Assembly: GCF_001544875.2 (NCBI RefSeq)
Contig: NZ_FCOA02000003.1
Location: 1-64,000 of the forward strand
From: Caballeronia hypogeia
Lineage (GTDB): Bacteria > Pseudomonadota > Gammaproteobacteria > Burkholderiales > Burkholderiaceae
DNA: 64,000 nt
Reading direction: 5' to 3'
The notes beneath the pieces are model-generated. The model had not been told where the DNA came from and did not search any database. It saw nothing but the letters and a program-made list of their open reading frames with translations. Of this stretch, positions 1-10,868 are shown in pieces; positions within the stretch are counted from its first letter, which is position 1, and each line of letters begins with the position of its first letter. The position numbers and the translations under genes were made by a program.

Positions 1-78
1 GACATCAAGGACCCGACGCAGAACATCGTGTGGGTCACGCCGGAAGGCGGCGGCGGGCCGAACTATCCGAATATGTAA
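1..78 (+). CDS. C-terminal tail of an unidentified protein (partial)
   Basis: An open frame runs from the first base to a TAA at 76-78 and encodes 25 residues ending GGGGPNYPNM. A rho-independent terminator follows at once, which supports it as the true 3' end of a plus-strand gene. The tail is glycine- and proline-rich and carries no motif I recognise, so no function is proposed. It converges on aroC. Confidence 0.6.
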   Translation, partial: DIKDPTQNIVWVTPEGGGGPNYPNM

Positions 79-99
79 TTTCTGCTTCGCCAAATAAAA

Positions 100-134
100 C
101 GGGCGCCGGGTTTCAAACCGGCGCCCGCTTTTTT
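100..134. terminator. Rho-independent terminator between convergent genes
   Basis: A 9-10 bp GC-rich stem (gggcgccgg / ccggcgccc) with loop gtttcaaa is followed by a T run at 129-134. It lies between the stop of the upstream partial gene and the stop of aroC. T-rich sequence follows on the plus strand and an A-rich stretch (caaataaaa) precedes it, so it may work in both directions. Confidence 0.75.
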
Positions 135-144
135 ATGGGTCGAT

Positions 145-1251
145 TTACTTCGTGGGCGCCTGCGCCGCGATCTTCGGCGTGCCGACCACCACGTCGCCGC
201 ATTGCGCGCGATGACGCAGCGCGTGATCCATCAGCACGAGCGCAAGCAGCGCTTCGGCGATCGGCGTGGCGCGGATGCCCACGCACGGATCGTGACGGCC
301 GAAGGTTTCGACGGTGGCGGCAATGCCTTCCTTGTCGATCGACTGACGCGGGGTGCGAATGCTCGACGTCGGTTTGATCGCGATGGACACCGTGATGTCC
401 TGCCCGCTCGAAATGCCGCCGAGAATGCCGCCGGCGTTGTTCGTCGCGAAGCCTTCGGGCGTCATCTCGTCGCCGTGCTGCGAGCCGCGCTGCGCGACGC
501 TTGCGAAACCCGCGCCGATCTCGACGGCCTTCACGGCGTTGAGTCCCATCATCGCGTGGGCGATGTCGGCGTCGAGCCGGTCGTACAGCGGTTCGCCCAG
601 GCCGACAGGCACGCCCGTCGCGGTCACTTCGATGCGCGCGCCGACCGAATCGCCGTCGCGGCGCAGATTGTCCATGTATTCCTCGAGCTGCGGCACGATC
701 TCCGCGTTCGGCGAGAAAAACGGGTTCTCACGCACGTGCGACCAGTCGATGAACGGAATCTCGACTTCGCCAAGCGCGCCCATGCAGCCGCGCGTTTCGA
801 GCCCGAACTTCTCGCGCAGCCATTTCTTCGCGACCGCGCCGGCAGCGACGGTCGGCGCGGTCAGACGCGCCGACGAACGGCCTCCGCCGCGGTAATCGCG
901 CACACCGTACTTTTGCCAATAGGTGTAGTCCGCGTGACCCGGACGGAACGTCTGCGCGATGTTGCCGTAATCCTTGCTGCGCTGATCCGTGTTGCGGATC
1001 AGGAGCGCGATGGGCGTGCCGGTCGTCACGCCTTCGAAGACACCGGAGAGAATTTCGACCTGATCCGGTTCCTGCCGCTGCGTTACGTGGCGCGAGGTGC
1101 CGGGGCGGCGGCGGTCCAGTTCGATCTGGATGTCGGCTTCCGTGAGCGCCATGCCCGGCGGGCAGCCGTCGATCACGCAGCCGATCGCCGGACCATGCGA
1201 CTCGCCGAAATTCGTGACGGTGAAGAGCGTGCCAAGGGTATTGCCGGACAT
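145..1251 (-). CDS. aroC: Chorismate synthase
   Basis: Converts 5-enolpyruvylshikimate-3-phosphate to chorismate, the last shikimate-pathway step, using reduced FMN. The 368-residue product has the family's first signature at residues 16-33 (GESHG followed by DGxPPG), a central RGGGRSSAR motif that contacts FMN, and the C-terminal [12 protein letters not shown] signature. The length matches the family. The reading frame stays open for 47 more codons upstream, but the ATG at 1251 gives the canonical [10 protein letters not shown] start. It sits 58 bp downstream of the MFS-acyltransferase gene on the same strand. Confidence 0.95.
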   Translation of the reverse strand: MSGNTLGTLFTVTNFGESHGPAIGCVIDGCPPGMALTEADIQIELDRRRPGTSRHVTQRQEPDQVEILSGVFEGVTTGTPIALLIRNTDQRSKDYGNIAQTFRPGHADYTYWQKYGVRDYRGGGRSSARLTAPTVAAGAVAKKWLREKFGLETRGCMGALGEVEIPFIDWSHVRENPFFSPNAEIVPQLEEYMDNLRRDGDSVGARIEVTATGVPVGLGEPLYDRLDADIAHAMMGLNAVKAVEIGAGFASVAQRGSQHGDEMTPEGFATNNAGGILGGISSGQDITVSIAIKPTSSIRTPRQSIDKEGIAATVETFGRHDPCVGIRATPIAEALLALVLMDHALRHRAQCGDVVVGTPKIAAQAPTK

Positions 1252-1309
1252 GAGCGTCGACCTGAAAAAAGTGTCGGGGGAAACCGTTATTATGCCAGCG
1301 GCATCGTAC

Positions 1310-3250
1310 TCAGCGCCGCGCGCCGCGTAGTTCGGCCACCACTTGCTGCAGATGCTCGGGCGTCGCATCGGCGGGCGCGATCGGCTGGCCAACCGCGAGC
1401 GTGAGGCGCGTCATCGCGCCGCGCCGGATCGGACGCGGCCATTGCGCGTCTTCCTGATGCGAGAACACGCTGCCCCACAGGCCGCGCAGCGCCATGGGCA
1501 CGACGGGCGCGGGATGGCGCCGCAGAATCTCCTCGATGCCGTGGCGGAACGGATTGATGTCGCCGGTGCGCGTCAGCTTGCCTTCGGGAAAGATGCAGAC
1601 CAGATCGCCTTCTTCCAGCGCCCGCCCGCATGCGACGTAAGCGCGTTCGAGCATGCCGGCGTCCTCGTGCGCGGGCGCGATCGGAATCGCCTTCCCATGC
1701 CTGAACATCCAGCCGATGAACGGCGTGCGAAAGATACGGTGATCCATCACGAAGCGGATCGGGCGCGGGCTCTCGGCCATGATGACGAGCGCATCGACGA
1801 AACTCACGTGATTGCACACGAGCACGGCCGCGCCGTGCGCCGGAATACGCTCCGCGTCGACGAGACGAATGCGATAGAACGTGTGCACCAGAATCCACGC
1901 GATGAAACGCAGCAGAAATTCCGGCACGAGCGAATAGATATACGCGGCGACGACGACATTGAGCAGCGCCGTCGTGAGAAACAATCCCGGAATGCCGACG
2001 CCGAACGACGTGAGCGCGAGCGCCATGACCGCCGAGACGATCATGAAGAACGAGTTGAGGATGTTGTTCGCCGCAATGATGCGCGCGCGATGCGTCGGCT
2101 GACTGCGCGCCTGGATCAGCGCGTAGAGCGGCACACTGTAGAAGCCGCCGAACATCGCGAGCAGGAACAGGTCCGCGAGAATGCGCCAGTGCGGCAGCGC
2201 GATCAGGAATTCGCCCACATTGAGCAAGTGCCCCGCCGGCGCGATGCGATGACTCGCGAAGAACAGATCGATCGCAAACACGCTGATGCCGATCGAGCCC
2301 AGCGGCACGAGTCCGATCTCGACGCGCCGTTTCGACAGGCGCTCGCACAACAGCGATCCCGTGCCGATGCCGATGGAAAACGTCGCGAGCAGAATGGTCA
2401 CGACATCGGGATCGGCTGACAACACATCCTTGGCGAAATTGAAGAACGACGTGAGAAAGGTCGCGCCGACGAACCACAGCCACGAGATGCCGAGCAGGCT
2501 CAGAAACACTGTGCGGTCGCCTTTCGCGAGCCTGAGATTGCGCCACGTCTCCGAGACCGGATTCCAGTTGATGCGCAGATCCGGTTGCGACGCCTCCGAC
2601 TTCGGCACGAACGCGGACGCGATTCGCCCGATGATCGCGAACCCGATGCACGAGACCGCGAGCAGCATCGCGCCGTGTTCGGATGCGCCCGCCGCCGCCC
2701 CGCCGATGATCGTGCCGATGAGAATCGCGACGAACGTGCCCATCTCGACGAGCCCGTTACCGCCCACGAGCTCATGCGAATCGAGATGCTGGGGCAGGTA
2801 CGCGTACTTCACCGGCCCGAAGACGGTCGAATGCACGCCCATCAGGAAAGTGCACGCGTAGAGCAAAGGCGCGCTGTGCAGCAGAAAACCCGCGCCGCCG
2901 ATCAGCATCACGACGATCTCGAAGCTCTTCACGAGGCGCGCGAGCACGGCCTTGTCGTACTTGTCGGCAATCTGGCCGGAAGTCGCGGAGAACAGCACGA
3001 ACGGGACGATGAAAATCGCGGAGATCAGGAACGCGGCGGTCTTCGGATCGACGCCGGAGAAGCGCGCGGCCTGAAACGTGACGAGAGACGTGAAGCCGAC
3101 CTTGAACACATTGTCGTTCATCGCGCCGAGAAACTGCGTCCAGAAGAACGGCGCAAAACGCCGCTCGCGCAGCAGGCGGAACTGGCTTTCGCTTTCTGTG
3201 GGGGCGCGTCGGGAGGCGCGCGACTGTGCGCGCAGCGGATTGTCACTCAT
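1310..3250 (-). CDS. MFS lysophospholipid transporter fused to PlsC-type acyltransferase
   Basis: A 646-residue, two-domain inner-membrane protein. Residues about 25-420 form a 12-helix major facilitator domain resembling LplT, the lysophospholipid flippase. Residues about 435-646 form a glycerophospholipid acyltransferase with the catalytic H-x4-D box (NHVSFVD) and the [10 protein letters not shown] substrate-binding block. In enterobacteria these activities are split between LplT and Aas. Here the flippase and acyltransferase are in one chain, and the acyl-ACP synthetase half of Aas is absent. By family knowledge the role is import and re-acylation of lysophospholipid; the exact substrate is inferred. 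ATG at 3250. Confidence 0.88.
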   Translation of the reverse strand: MSDNPLRAQSRASRRAPTESESQFRLLRERRFAPFFWTQFLGAMNDNVFKVGFTSLVTFQAARFSGVDPKTAAFLISAIFIVPFVLFSATSGQIADKYDKAVLARLVKSFEIVVMLIGGAGFLLHSAPLLYACTFLMGVHSTVFGPVKYAYLPQHLDSHELVGGNGLVEMGTFVAILIGTIIGGAAAGASEHGAMLLAVSCIGFAIIGRIASAFVPKSEASQPDLRINWNPVSETWRNLRLAKGDRTVFLSLLGISWLWFVGATFLTSFFNFAKDVLSADPDVVTILLATFSIGIGTGSLLCERLSKRRVEIGLVPLGSIGISVFAIDLFFASHRIAPAGHLLNVGEFLIALPHWRILADLFLLAMFGGFYSVPLYALIQARSQPTHRARIIAANNILNSFFMIVSAVMALALTSFGVGIPGLFLTTALLNVVVAAYIYSLVPEFLLRFIAWILVHTFYRIRLVDAERIPAHGAAVLVCNHVSFVDALVIMAESPRPIRFVMDHRIFRTPFIGWMFRHGKAIPIAPAHEDAGMLERAYVACGRALEEGDLVCIFPEGKLTRTGDINPFRHGIEEILRRHPAPVVPMALRGLWGSVFSHQEDAQWPRPIRRGAMTRLTLAVGQPIAPADATPEHLQQVVAELRGARR

Positions 3251-3367
3251 GTCGTTCGGGATTGTGATGTCCGGTGTTGACCGCTTGATGAAGGCGCATC
3301 GAATGCGCGCTGCGATCGAATCCGGATGAAACGGAAACCGTGCCTTCTGTGCCGGACGAGGCCAGAC

Positions 3368-3396
3368 GAAAAAAAGCGCGCCGATCGGGCGCGCTT
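3368..3396 (-). terminator. Rho-independent terminator after the CBS gene
   Basis: A stem of aagcgcgcc / gggcgcgctt with a gatc loop is followed, reading on the minus strand, by a run of T (the A run at 3369-3375). It lies about 85 bp beyond the stop of the CBS-domain gene. Confidence 0.75.
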
Positions 3397-3478
3397 CGGA
3401 TGATGTGTAGCGGTCGGATTCAAACCTGGACGGAACTCAGGCGCCGGCCGCATAACGACAACGGCGTTGCGGCGAATC

Positions 3479-3931
3479 TCAGCGCGCCTCTTCCGGCTGC
3501 TCGGGCCAGTCGCGAATGTAGGCCTTCAGCATGCGGTTCTCGAAACCCTGCTCTTCCACGACGGCCTTGGCCACGTCGTAAAAGGAGATGACGCCCATCA
3601 ACTGACGCTTCTCCATGACCGGCAGATAGCGCACGTGATGCTCGAGCATCATGCGGCGCACTTCGTTGACGTCCGTTTCCGGCGTGCACGTGAGCGGATG
3701 GTCGTCCATGATCTTGCGGATGGTGGTGGTGCCGACCGAGCCGCCGTTGTCGCGCAAGGTCAGAATGATCTCGCGGAACGTCATCATGCCGACCAGGTCG
3801 CCGTACTCCATGACGACGAGCGAGCCGATGTCGTGCGCGGCCATCGTGTCGATCGCGTCGGAGAGCGGCGTATCGGGTGTCACGGTGAACAGCGTATTGC
3901 CCTTCACCTTAAGAATGTCGCTGACTCGCAT
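3479..3931 (-). CDS. CBS-domain pair protein
   Basis: A 150-residue cytoplasmic protein made almost entirely of two CBS motifs (about residues 8-62 and 73-130), which as a Bateman module usually bind adenine nucleotides. No fused catalytic domain is present, so it is probably a stand-alone energy or nucleotide sensor; its partner is unknown. The frame is open upstream to 4072, but the ATG at 3931 follows GAGGAG at a 7-nt distance and gives the typical MRVSDILK start. It is monocistronic, with a terminator downstream. Confidence 0.88.
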   Translation of the reverse strand: MRVSDILKVKGNTLFTVTPDTPLSDAIDTMAAHDIGSLVVMEYGDLVGMMTFREIILTLRDNGGSVGTTTIRKIMDDHPLTCTPETDVNEVRRMMLEHHVRYLPVMEKRQLMGVISFYDVAKAVVEEQGFENRMLKAYIRDWPEQPEEAR

Positions 3932-4138
3932 GACTGTCTCCTCGCGAAATGCCCGGCACTGATGCCTTACGTAGATGAAACCACTATTCGATGCTATCGG
4001 AAAGGCCCATAAAAGGAAAGTCAGCACGCCCGGATCGGCCGGTCGGACAAGCCTCTGCGCGATTTTTGACAAGCGTTCGCCCTAGGTTTGGGCCCGCGCA
4101 TCCGATGTTACGATGATTGACCCTCATTTCCGCCGCAT

Positions 4139-4158
4139 GCCGGCGCTCAGGCGCCGGC
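4139..4158. other. GC-rich hairpin upstream of metY start
   Basis: gccggcgc, tcag, gcgccggc forms a perfect 8-bp stem with a 4-base loop ending 8 bases before the chosen metY ATG at 4167. If transcription starts upstream, the hairpin would sit next to the ribosome-binding region, where no Shine-Dalgarno sequence is visible. A translational effect is only inference. Confidence 0.4.
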
Positions 4159-4166
4159 CGTCAACG

Positions 4167-5501
4167 ATGCCAGCCAACCGTTTCGACACGCTCGCGCTGC
4201 ACGCGGGCGCCGCGCCCGATCCCGCCACCGGCGCCCGGGCGACGCCGATTTATCAGACCACCTCGTTCACCTTCCGCGACTCGGATCACGCGGCCGCGCT
4301 CTTCAACATGGAGCGCTCCGGGCATGTGTATTCGCGCATCTCGAATCCGACCGTCGCGGTGTTCGAGGAGCGCGTGGCGGCGCTCGAAGGCGGCGCGGGC
4401 GCGATCGGCACGGCGAGCGGCCAGGCCGCGCTGCATCTCGCGATCGCCACGCTGATGGGCGCGGGTTCTCACATCGTGGCATCGAGCGCGCTCTACGGCG
4501 GCTCGCACAATCTGCTGCATTACACGCTCAGACGTTTCGGCATCGAAACCACCTTCGTGCCGCCGCACGATCTCGACGCCTGGCGCGCCGCCGCGCGACC
4601 CGACACGCGGCTGTTCTTCGGCGAGACGCTCGGCAATCCTGGCCTCGACGTGCTCGACATCGCGGGCGTCGCGGAAATCGCGCACGAGCACGGCGCGCCT
4701 TTGCTGGTCGATTCCACCTTCACGACGCCCTATCTGCTGCGTCCGTTCGAACATGGCGCGGACCTCGTCTATCACTCCGCGACCAAGTTTCTGGGCGGAC
4801 ACGGGACGACAATCGGCGGCGTGCTCGTCGATGGCGGCACGTTCGACTTCGCGAGCGGGCGTTATCCGGAATTCACCGAGCCCTACAATGGTTTCCACGG
4901 CATGGTGTTCGCCGAGGAAAGCACGGTCGCGCCGTTCCTGCTGCGCGCGCGACGCGAAGGTCTGCGCGATTTTGGCGCATGCCTGCATCCGCAGGCCGCC
5001 TGGCAACTGCTGCAAGGCATCGAAACCTTGCCGCTGCGCATGGATCGGCATGTCGCGAATACGCGCAAGGTGATCGAGTTCCTGCTCAAGTCGCCAATGG
5101 TCGAAAGCGTCGCCTATCCCGAATTGCCGACGCACCGCGATCACGCGCTGGCCGAGCGCCTCCTGCCGCGCGGCGCGGGCGCGGTATTCAGCTTCGACCT
5201 GAAGGGCGGCGTGCCGGCCGCGCGTATGTTCATCGAATCGCTCGCGCTGTTTTCGCATCTGGCGAATGTCGGCGACGCCCGCTCGCTCGTGATCCATCCC
5301 GCGTCGACGACCCATTTCCGCATGGACGCCGCCGCGCTCGCCGCGGCGGGCATCGGGCCGGGACGCATCCGCCTGTCGATCGGGCTGGAAGATCCGGATG
5401 ATCTCATCGACGATCTGAAGCGCGGGCTGAAGGCCGCGCAGAAGGCCATCGAACGCGGCCAGGACGCGAGCGGCGCCGCGCCGCTCGGGAGCCGCACATG
5501 A
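4167..5501 (+). CDS. metY: O-acetyl-/O-succinylhomoserine sulfhydrylase family PLP enzyme
   Basis: A Cys/Met-metabolism PLP enzyme of 444 residues. It is expected to condense O-acetylhomoserine with sulfide to give homocysteine. The PLP-binding lysine is K207 in the SATKFLGGHG block, and VYSRISNPT, ASGQAALH and the YGGSHN phosphate-binding region are all visible. Its length and the FMERSGHVYSR-like N-terminus favour MetY over MetB or MetC. In-frame ATGs also exist at 4113 and 4137; 4167 gives the usual N-terminus, but none has a clear ribosome-binding site. The stop overlaps the start of the next gene (ATGA), implying co-translation. Confidence 0.85.
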   Translation: MPANRFDTLALHAGAAPDPATGARATPIYQTTSFTFRDSDHAAALFNMERSGHVYSRISNPTVAVFEERVAALEGGAGAIGTASGQAALHLAIATLMGAGSHIVASSALYGGSHNLLHYTLRRFGIETTFVPPHDLDAWRAAARPDTRLFFGETLGNPGLDVLDIAGVAEIAHEHGAPLLVDSTFTTPYLLRPFEHGADLVYHSATKFLGGHGTTIGGVLVDGGTFDFASGRYPEFTEPYNGFHGMVFAEESTVAPFLLRARREGLRDFGACLHPQAAWQLLQGIETLPLRMDRHVANTRKVIEFLLKSPMVESVAYPELPTHRDHALAERLLPRGAGAVFSFDLKGGVPAARMFIESLALFSHLANVGDARSLVIHPASTTHFRMDAAALAAAGIGPGRIRLSIGLEDPDDLIDDLKRGLKAAQKAIERGQDASGAAPLGSRT

Positions 5502-6340
5502 TCCTCGACCTCGATGGCCGCGCCGCTTACGCGTACACCGGCGGCAAGCCCTTCGACGCGGCGCGTCCCGCCGTCGTGTTCCTTCACGGCGCGGAGCACG
5601 ATCACAGCGTCTGGGCCTTGCAGACGCGCTATTTCGCGCATCACGGCTTCAGCGTGCTGGCGCTCGACCTGCCGGGCCACGGGCGCAGCGACGGGCCCGC
5701 GCTCTCGAGCATCGGCGCACTCGCGGACTGGGTCATCGCCGTGCTCGACGCGGCGAAGGTGCAAAAGGCGATCTTCGTCGGCCACAGCATGGGTTCACTG
5801 ATCGCGCTCGACGCTGCATCGCGCCATTCCGCGCGATCGATCGGCCTCGCCCTGCTCGCCACCGCCGCGCCGATGACGGTCTCCGACACGCTGCTCGACG
5901 CCGCCCGCGAGCACGAGCCCGAGGCGATCGACATGGTCAACCAGTGGTCGCATTCGACGCTCGCCGCGAAGCCGTCGAGCCCCGCGCCGGGCTTCTGGCT
6001 GCAAGGCGTGAATCAGCGGCTGATGGAACGCGTGAGCCTGCTCGGCGAAGCGCAGCTTTTCCACACCGATTTCAGCGCGTGTAATAACTACGCGGATGCG
6101 GTGGAGCGCGCCAGCGCCGTGCGCTGCCCGGTGTGCTTGATGAGCGGCAAGCGCGACGTGATGACGCCGCCGCGCGCCGCCCGTCCGCTGGTCGATGCGT
6201 TCAGGAAAGCAGGAGCTTCCGTGCAGACGGTGGAACTGGAAGCCGGTCACGCGCTGATGTCCGAACAGCCCGACGCGACGCTCGACGCGCTTTTCGGCTT
6301 CGCGCTCGCCTGCGCGAAGCCACCAGCAAAACCGGTCTGA
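5498..6340 (+). CDS. Alpha/beta hydrolase
   Basis: A 280-residue alpha/beta-hydrolase fold protein. It shows the oxyanion segment FLHGAEHDHSVW, the DLPGHGRSDG strand-turn, the nucleophile elbow GHSMGS (Ser97), the acid in SGKRDVMTPP and the histidine in EAGHALMSEQP. The triad is therefore complete. The start overlaps the metY stop by 4 bp, so the two are probably one operon. A homoserine-ester acetyl- or acylhydrolase role would fit the neighbour, but the sequence alone does not fix the substrate. Confidence 0.85.
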   Translation: MILDLDGRAAYAYTGGKPFDAARPAVVFLHGAEHDHSVWALQTRYFAHHGFSVLALDLPGHGRSDGPALSSIGALADWVIAVLDAAKVQKAIFVGHSMGSLIALDAASRHSARSIGLALLATAAPMTVSDTLLDAAREHEPEAIDMVNQWSHSTLAAKPSSPAPGFWLQGVNQRLMERVSLLGEAQLFHTDFSACNNYADAVERASAVRCPVCLMSGKRDVMTPPRAARPLVDAFRKAGASVQTVELEAGHALMSEQPDATLDALFGFALACAKPPAKPV

Positions 6341-6488
6341 AAGCGCGCGTGCGGCAGGCCGCGCACGCCCTTCTCGCGCGCTTGCGTGGCGCCGGTTGCG
6401 GTCGCAGAATGATTCTTGCTGCGTGATTGTCAGGAAGCGTCAGGCATCGACGGGCAGCGTCAGGCAGGCGTCACACAGGGAGGCCGTC

Positions 6489-6809
6489 ATGGCTCATACC
6501 GCACACGGAGAACATTTCGCGAACTTCGCCGAGTTCTACCCCTTTTACCTCGGAGAGCACAGCAATCTGGTCTCGCGCCGGCTGCATTTCGTGGGCTCGC
6601 TCGGCGTGATCGGGTGCCTCGCGATGGCGCTCGCGACGGGCGACTGGCTCTGGCTGCCCGCGGCCGTGGTCTGCGGCTACGGGTTCGCGTGGGTCGGCCA
6701 TTTCTTCTTCGAGAAAAATCGCCCAGCTACGTTTCGCCATCCGATTTACAGCCTGATGGGCGACTGGGTGATGTTCAAGGACATCTGCATCGGCAAGGTT
6801 TCGCTCTGA
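6489..6809 (+). CDS. Mpo1-like (DUF962) membrane protein
   Basis: A 106-residue protein with two hydrophobic helices (about 36-52 and 55-75) and the DUF962/Mpo1 pattern: FAEFYPFYLGEH near the N-terminus, then GHFFFEKNRPATFRHP and a DWVMFKD tail. In yeast, Mpo1 is an iron-dependent dioxygenase acting on 2-hydroxy fatty acids, and its metal-binding histidines have likely counterparts here. The ATG at 6489 is chosen because AGGGAGG lies just upstream; a longer frame without a ribosome site reaches back to 6396. Convergent with the yihY-like gene. Confidence 0.82.
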   Translation: MAHTAHGEHFANFAEFYPFYLGEHSNLVSRRLHFVGSLGVIGCLAMALATGDWLWLPAAVVCGYGFAWVGHFFFEKNRPATFRHPIYSLMGDWVMFKDICIGKVSL

Positions 6810-6825
6810 CCCGAAGCGAGCGCTT

Positions 6826-8133
6826 TCAGGCCGGCTGCTCCGGCATCGACGGACGCGGCGCATCGCGCAACCGCGCGCTCGTGAGCGCCGACGCCCGCGC
6901 CGCGATCAGCGAGCCGAGCGTGATCTCCAGCTTCTCGTTATCGAGCGCGTCCATGAGCGCGACGCAATCCACCTGCGCCATGTCCAGCTTCAGTTGATAC
7001 GTCAGTTCCGCCCGGTCGATGACGAACTGCTCGAAAAGCATCGTCACCGTGATCTGATTCGGATTGGCGATCAGCACATAGCGCGGCATGCGCGAATCCT
7101 CCAGTCTGCCGATCCAGCCGAGCGCGTCGAGCCGCGCGATCAGGCGCGTGGAGGTGTCGAGATCGCAGCGCGCCATGCGCGAAAGCTCCATTGCCGTGTA
7201 GCCGGGCTTGCCCTCCTCGCGCGCCTCGACGAGCCGCGCGAGAATTTCCAGCGCATCGAGCAGATCGCTGCCGGGAAAGTCGCGGCGATGATACTGCCCG
7301 GTGCGGATCGCGGGCAGCGCGGAGGTCACCATCGCGCCGACGAGCGCGATCATCCAGCACAGATACACCCACAACAGGAACACGGGCAGCGCCGCGAACG
7401 CGCCATACACGGCGGTGTAAGTGGGAATGCGCCGCACGTAATAACCGAAGCCACGCTTGCCGAGTTCGAACGCGACCGCCGCGATCAGGCCGCCGACGAA
7501 CGCATCGCGCCACTCGACCTTGCAGTTGGGCATGTACACATAAAGGATCGTGAAGGCGATGACCGTCAGCGGCAACGAGACGCCCGTGAGCGCCCATTCG
7601 ACGATCGGCGGCATCAGGTTGTGCGACCCTGCGAACGCGACCGAATGCGCGAACACATAGGAGGAGATGGACAGACTGCAGCCGAAGAGAATCGGCCCGA
7701 GCGTGATGATCGACCAGTACACGAGCACGCGCTGCGCGAACGGGCGCGGCTTCTTCACCCGCCAGATCACGTTGAACGCGGATTCGACCGTCATCATGGT
7801 CATGACGGAGGTCACGAACAGGATGATGAGGCCGACGGTGGTAAGCCCCTTCGCCTTCGACGCGAACTGGTTCAGATATTTGAAGATCTGGTCGTTGATC
7901 TGCGGCGGCATCAGATGCACGGCGAGGAAATCCTGCAGTGACGCCTGGAACGAGCCGAAGATCGGGAACGCCGTGAAGAGCGCAAACGCGACCGTGGCGA
8001 GCGGCACGATCGACAGCACACTCGTGAACGTGAGGCTGCCCGCCACTTGCGCGACGCGGTCCTCGCCGCTGCGCCGCGCGACGAATCCGGCGAGACGCCG
8101 GACCGCCGCGAAATCGATGGAAAGGTGCTGCAA
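6826..8133 (-). CDS. YihY family inner-membrane protein
   Basis: About 435 residues. The N-terminal 290 carry the YihY/virulence factor BrkB region: AGSLTFTSVLSIVPLATVAF, several hydrophobic helices and ELGKRGFGYYVRRIPTY. The C-terminal 130 residues look like a winged-helix or regulatory extension (YTAMELSRMARCDLDTSTRL). The family was once called RNase BN, but that activity belongs to another protein; its real function is unknown. I prefer the TTG at 8133 because GGAGAAGCG precedes it and it gives the usual LQHLSID start. A GTG at 8193 without a ribosome site is the alternative. Confidence 0.87.
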   Translation of the reverse strand: MQHLSIDFAAVRRLAGFVARRSGEDRVAQVAGSLTFTSVLSIVPLATVAFALFTAFPIFGSFQASLQDFLAVHLMPPQINDQIFKYLNQFASKAKGLTTVGLIILFVTSVMTMMTVESAFNVIWRVKKPRPFAQRVLVYWSIITLGPILFGCSLSISSYVFAHSVAFAGSHNLMPPIVEWALTGVSLPLTVIAFTILYVYMPNCKVEWRDAFVGGLIAAVAFELGKRGFGYYVRRIPTYTAVYGAFAALPVFLLWVYLCWMIALVGAMVTSALPAIRTGQYHRRDFPGSDLLDALEILARLVEAREEGKPGYTAMELSRMARCDLDTSTRLIARLDALGWIGRLEDSRMPRYVLIANPNQITVTMLFEQFVIDRAELTYQLKLDMAQVDCVALMDALDNEKLEITLGSLIAARASALTSARLRDAPRPSMPEQPA

Positions 8134-8201
8134 ACGCTTCTCCCGTCGTCGCGGTCCGGCACACGTCGAGGTGCGCGCCGCCACGATAATCACTCAATAC
8201 C

Positions 8202-8207
8202 TATAAT
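8202..8207 (+). promoter_or_regulatory. Candidate -10 element for wrbA
   Basis: A perfect TATAAT lies in the gap between the divergent yihY-like and wrbA genes, 22 bp before the wrbA ATG. No good -35 hexamer is visible at 16-18 bp upstream, so this is only a candidate promoter. Confidence 0.35.
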
Positions 8208-8220
8208 AGCCGTTCACTGA

Positions 8221-9254
<1,034 letters not shown>

Positions 9255-9413
9255 CTCGCTCGCTTTTTTGACGTCTGCGTGCTCCAGACCTGATGCTTTT
9301 TAGCACGGAATGCCATACAGCGCGCGTGCCTATGCCATTCGGACGAGGTTCGCGCGCCAGCGCGCTGCGCGATACTGTCGACTATGCCGCACCTGAATCT
9401 CAAGCCCTAGCCC

Positions 9414-10868
9414 ATGACCGCATCTCAAGCATTCATCGCTGCCTGCATCGACCTGCTCGGCGCGCCGCACGTTCTGACCGACGATCACGACGCCGCGCCC
9501 TATGTCACCGACTGGCGCAAGCGCTATCGAGGTAGCGCCTGCGCCGTGCTGCTGCCCGCCGACACCGGGCAGGTCGCCGCCGTCGTGCGGCTCGCGCGCG
9601 AGCATCGCGTAGCGCTCGTGCCGCAGGGCGGCAACACCGGCCTCGCCGGCGGCGCGACGCCGGATGAGAGCGGCGCGCAGGCGCTCATCAGCCTGAAGCG
9701 GCTCAATCGCGTGCGCGGCATCGACCCGCACAACAACACCATCACGGTCGAAGCGGGCGTCGTGCTTGCCGAGATTCACGCGCACGCAGCGAGCGCGCAG
9801 CGGCTCTTTCCGCTGAGTCTCGCCGCAGAAGGCAGTTGCACGATCGGCGGCAATCTTTCGACCAACGCGGGCGGCACCGGCGTGCTGCGTTACGGCAATA
9901 CGCGCGAGTTGTGCCTCGGCCTCGAAGTCGTGACGCCGCAAGGCGAAATCTGGGACGGGTTGCGGGGCTTGCGCAAGGACAACACCGGCTACGATCTGCG
10001 CGATCTGTTCATCGGCGCTGAAGGCACGCTCGGCATCATCACGGCGGCGGTCATGAAGCTGCATCCCGCGCCGGTCGCGAAAGTCACGGCGCTCGCCGGA
10101 CTCGCGTCGCCGCACGCCGCGCTCGATTTCCTTTCACTCGCGCAGGATCACGCGGGCGCGCTCCTCACCGGCTTCGAGCTGATGTCCGATTTCTCGATGC
10201 GCCTCGTCGGCCGGCATTTCCCGCAGTTGCGTTATCCGTTCGGTGAGCCGCACGGACAGACCGTGCTGCTCGAACTCTCCGACAGCGAAAGCGAAGCGCA
10301 CGCGCGCGCCCTCTTCGAACGGCTTATGGAAGAGGCGCTGGAGAAAGGCATCGTGGAGGATGCGGTCGTCGCGGAAAGCCTCGCACAATCGCGGGCGTTC
10401 TGGGACTTGCGCGAACACATCCCGCTCGCGCAGGCGGAGGAAGGACTGAACATCAAGCATGACATCGCAGTGCCCATTTCGAGCATCGGCCGCTTCATCG
10501 ACGAAACCGATGCGATCATCGCGAAGGCTGTGCCCGGCGCGCGCATGGTGACCTTCGGCCATCTCGGCGACGGCAATCTGCACTACAACGTGCAGGCGCC
10601 GGAAGGCGTCGATCAGAAGCAGTTTCTCGAACAATGTCAGACGCCGATCAACGCGCTCGTATACGACCAGGTGCACCGGCATCGTGGCAGCATCAGCGCC
10701 GAGCATGGTCTCGGCCAGTTGAAGGTGGATGAAGCGATGCACTACAAGTCGCCGGTGGAAGTGCGCCTGATGCAGACCATCAAGGCCGCGCTCGATCCGG
10801 ACAACCTGATGAACCCGGGCAAGGTCGTGCGCTGGAACGCGCCTCAGGCCGAGGAGAACGCAGCATGA
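9414..10868 (+). CDS. FAD-binding (GlcD-like) 2-hydroxyacid dehydrogenase
   Basis: A 484-residue flavoprotein with an N-terminal FAD-binding type-4 (PCMH) domain: VALVPQGGNTGLAGGATP, GGNLSTNAGGTGVLRYGNTR and IGAEGTLGIIT. The C-terminal domain is of FAD-oxidase type and holds the metal/substrate motif GHLGDGNLHYN and the closing SAEHGLGQLK. This pattern covers D-lactate, D-2-hydroxyglutarate and glycolate dehydrogenases. The specific substrate cannot be decided, though the overall layout resembles D-2-hydroxyglutarate dehydrogenase-like proteins. The stop overlaps the next gene by ATGA. Confidence 0.88.
   Translation: MTASQAFIAACIDLLGAPHVLTDDHDAAPYVTDWRKRYRGSACAVLLPADTGQVAAVVRLAREHRVALVPQGGNTGLAGGATPDESGAQALISLKRLNRVRGIDPHNNTITVEAGVVLAEIHAHAASAQRLFPLSLAAEGSCTIGGNLSTNAGGTGVLRYGNTRELCLGLEVVTPQGEIWDGLRGLRKDNTGYDLRDLFIGAEGTLGIITAAVMKLHPAPVAKVTALAGLASPHAALDFLSLAQDHAGALLTGFELMSDFSMRLVGRHFPQLRYPFGEPHGQTVLLELSDSESEAHARALFERLMEEALEKGIVEDAVVAESLAQSRAFWDLREHIPLAQAEEGLNIKHDIAVPISSIGRFIDETDAIIAKAVPGARMVTFGHLGDGNLHYNVQAPEGVDQKQFLEQCQTPINALVYDQVHRHRGSISAEHGLGQLKVDEAMHYKSPVEVRLMQTIKAALDPDNLMNPGKVVRWNAPQAEENAA

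Noticed and set aside
202..1404. Long open frame on the plus strand opposite aroC
   Set aside because: Arg-rich translation with no family features; it is the antisense shadow of a clear chorismate synthase gene.
4080..4166. SAM or SAH riboswitch upstream of metY
   Set aside because: The leader is short and holds only one GC hairpin; no conserved riboswitch core is visible.
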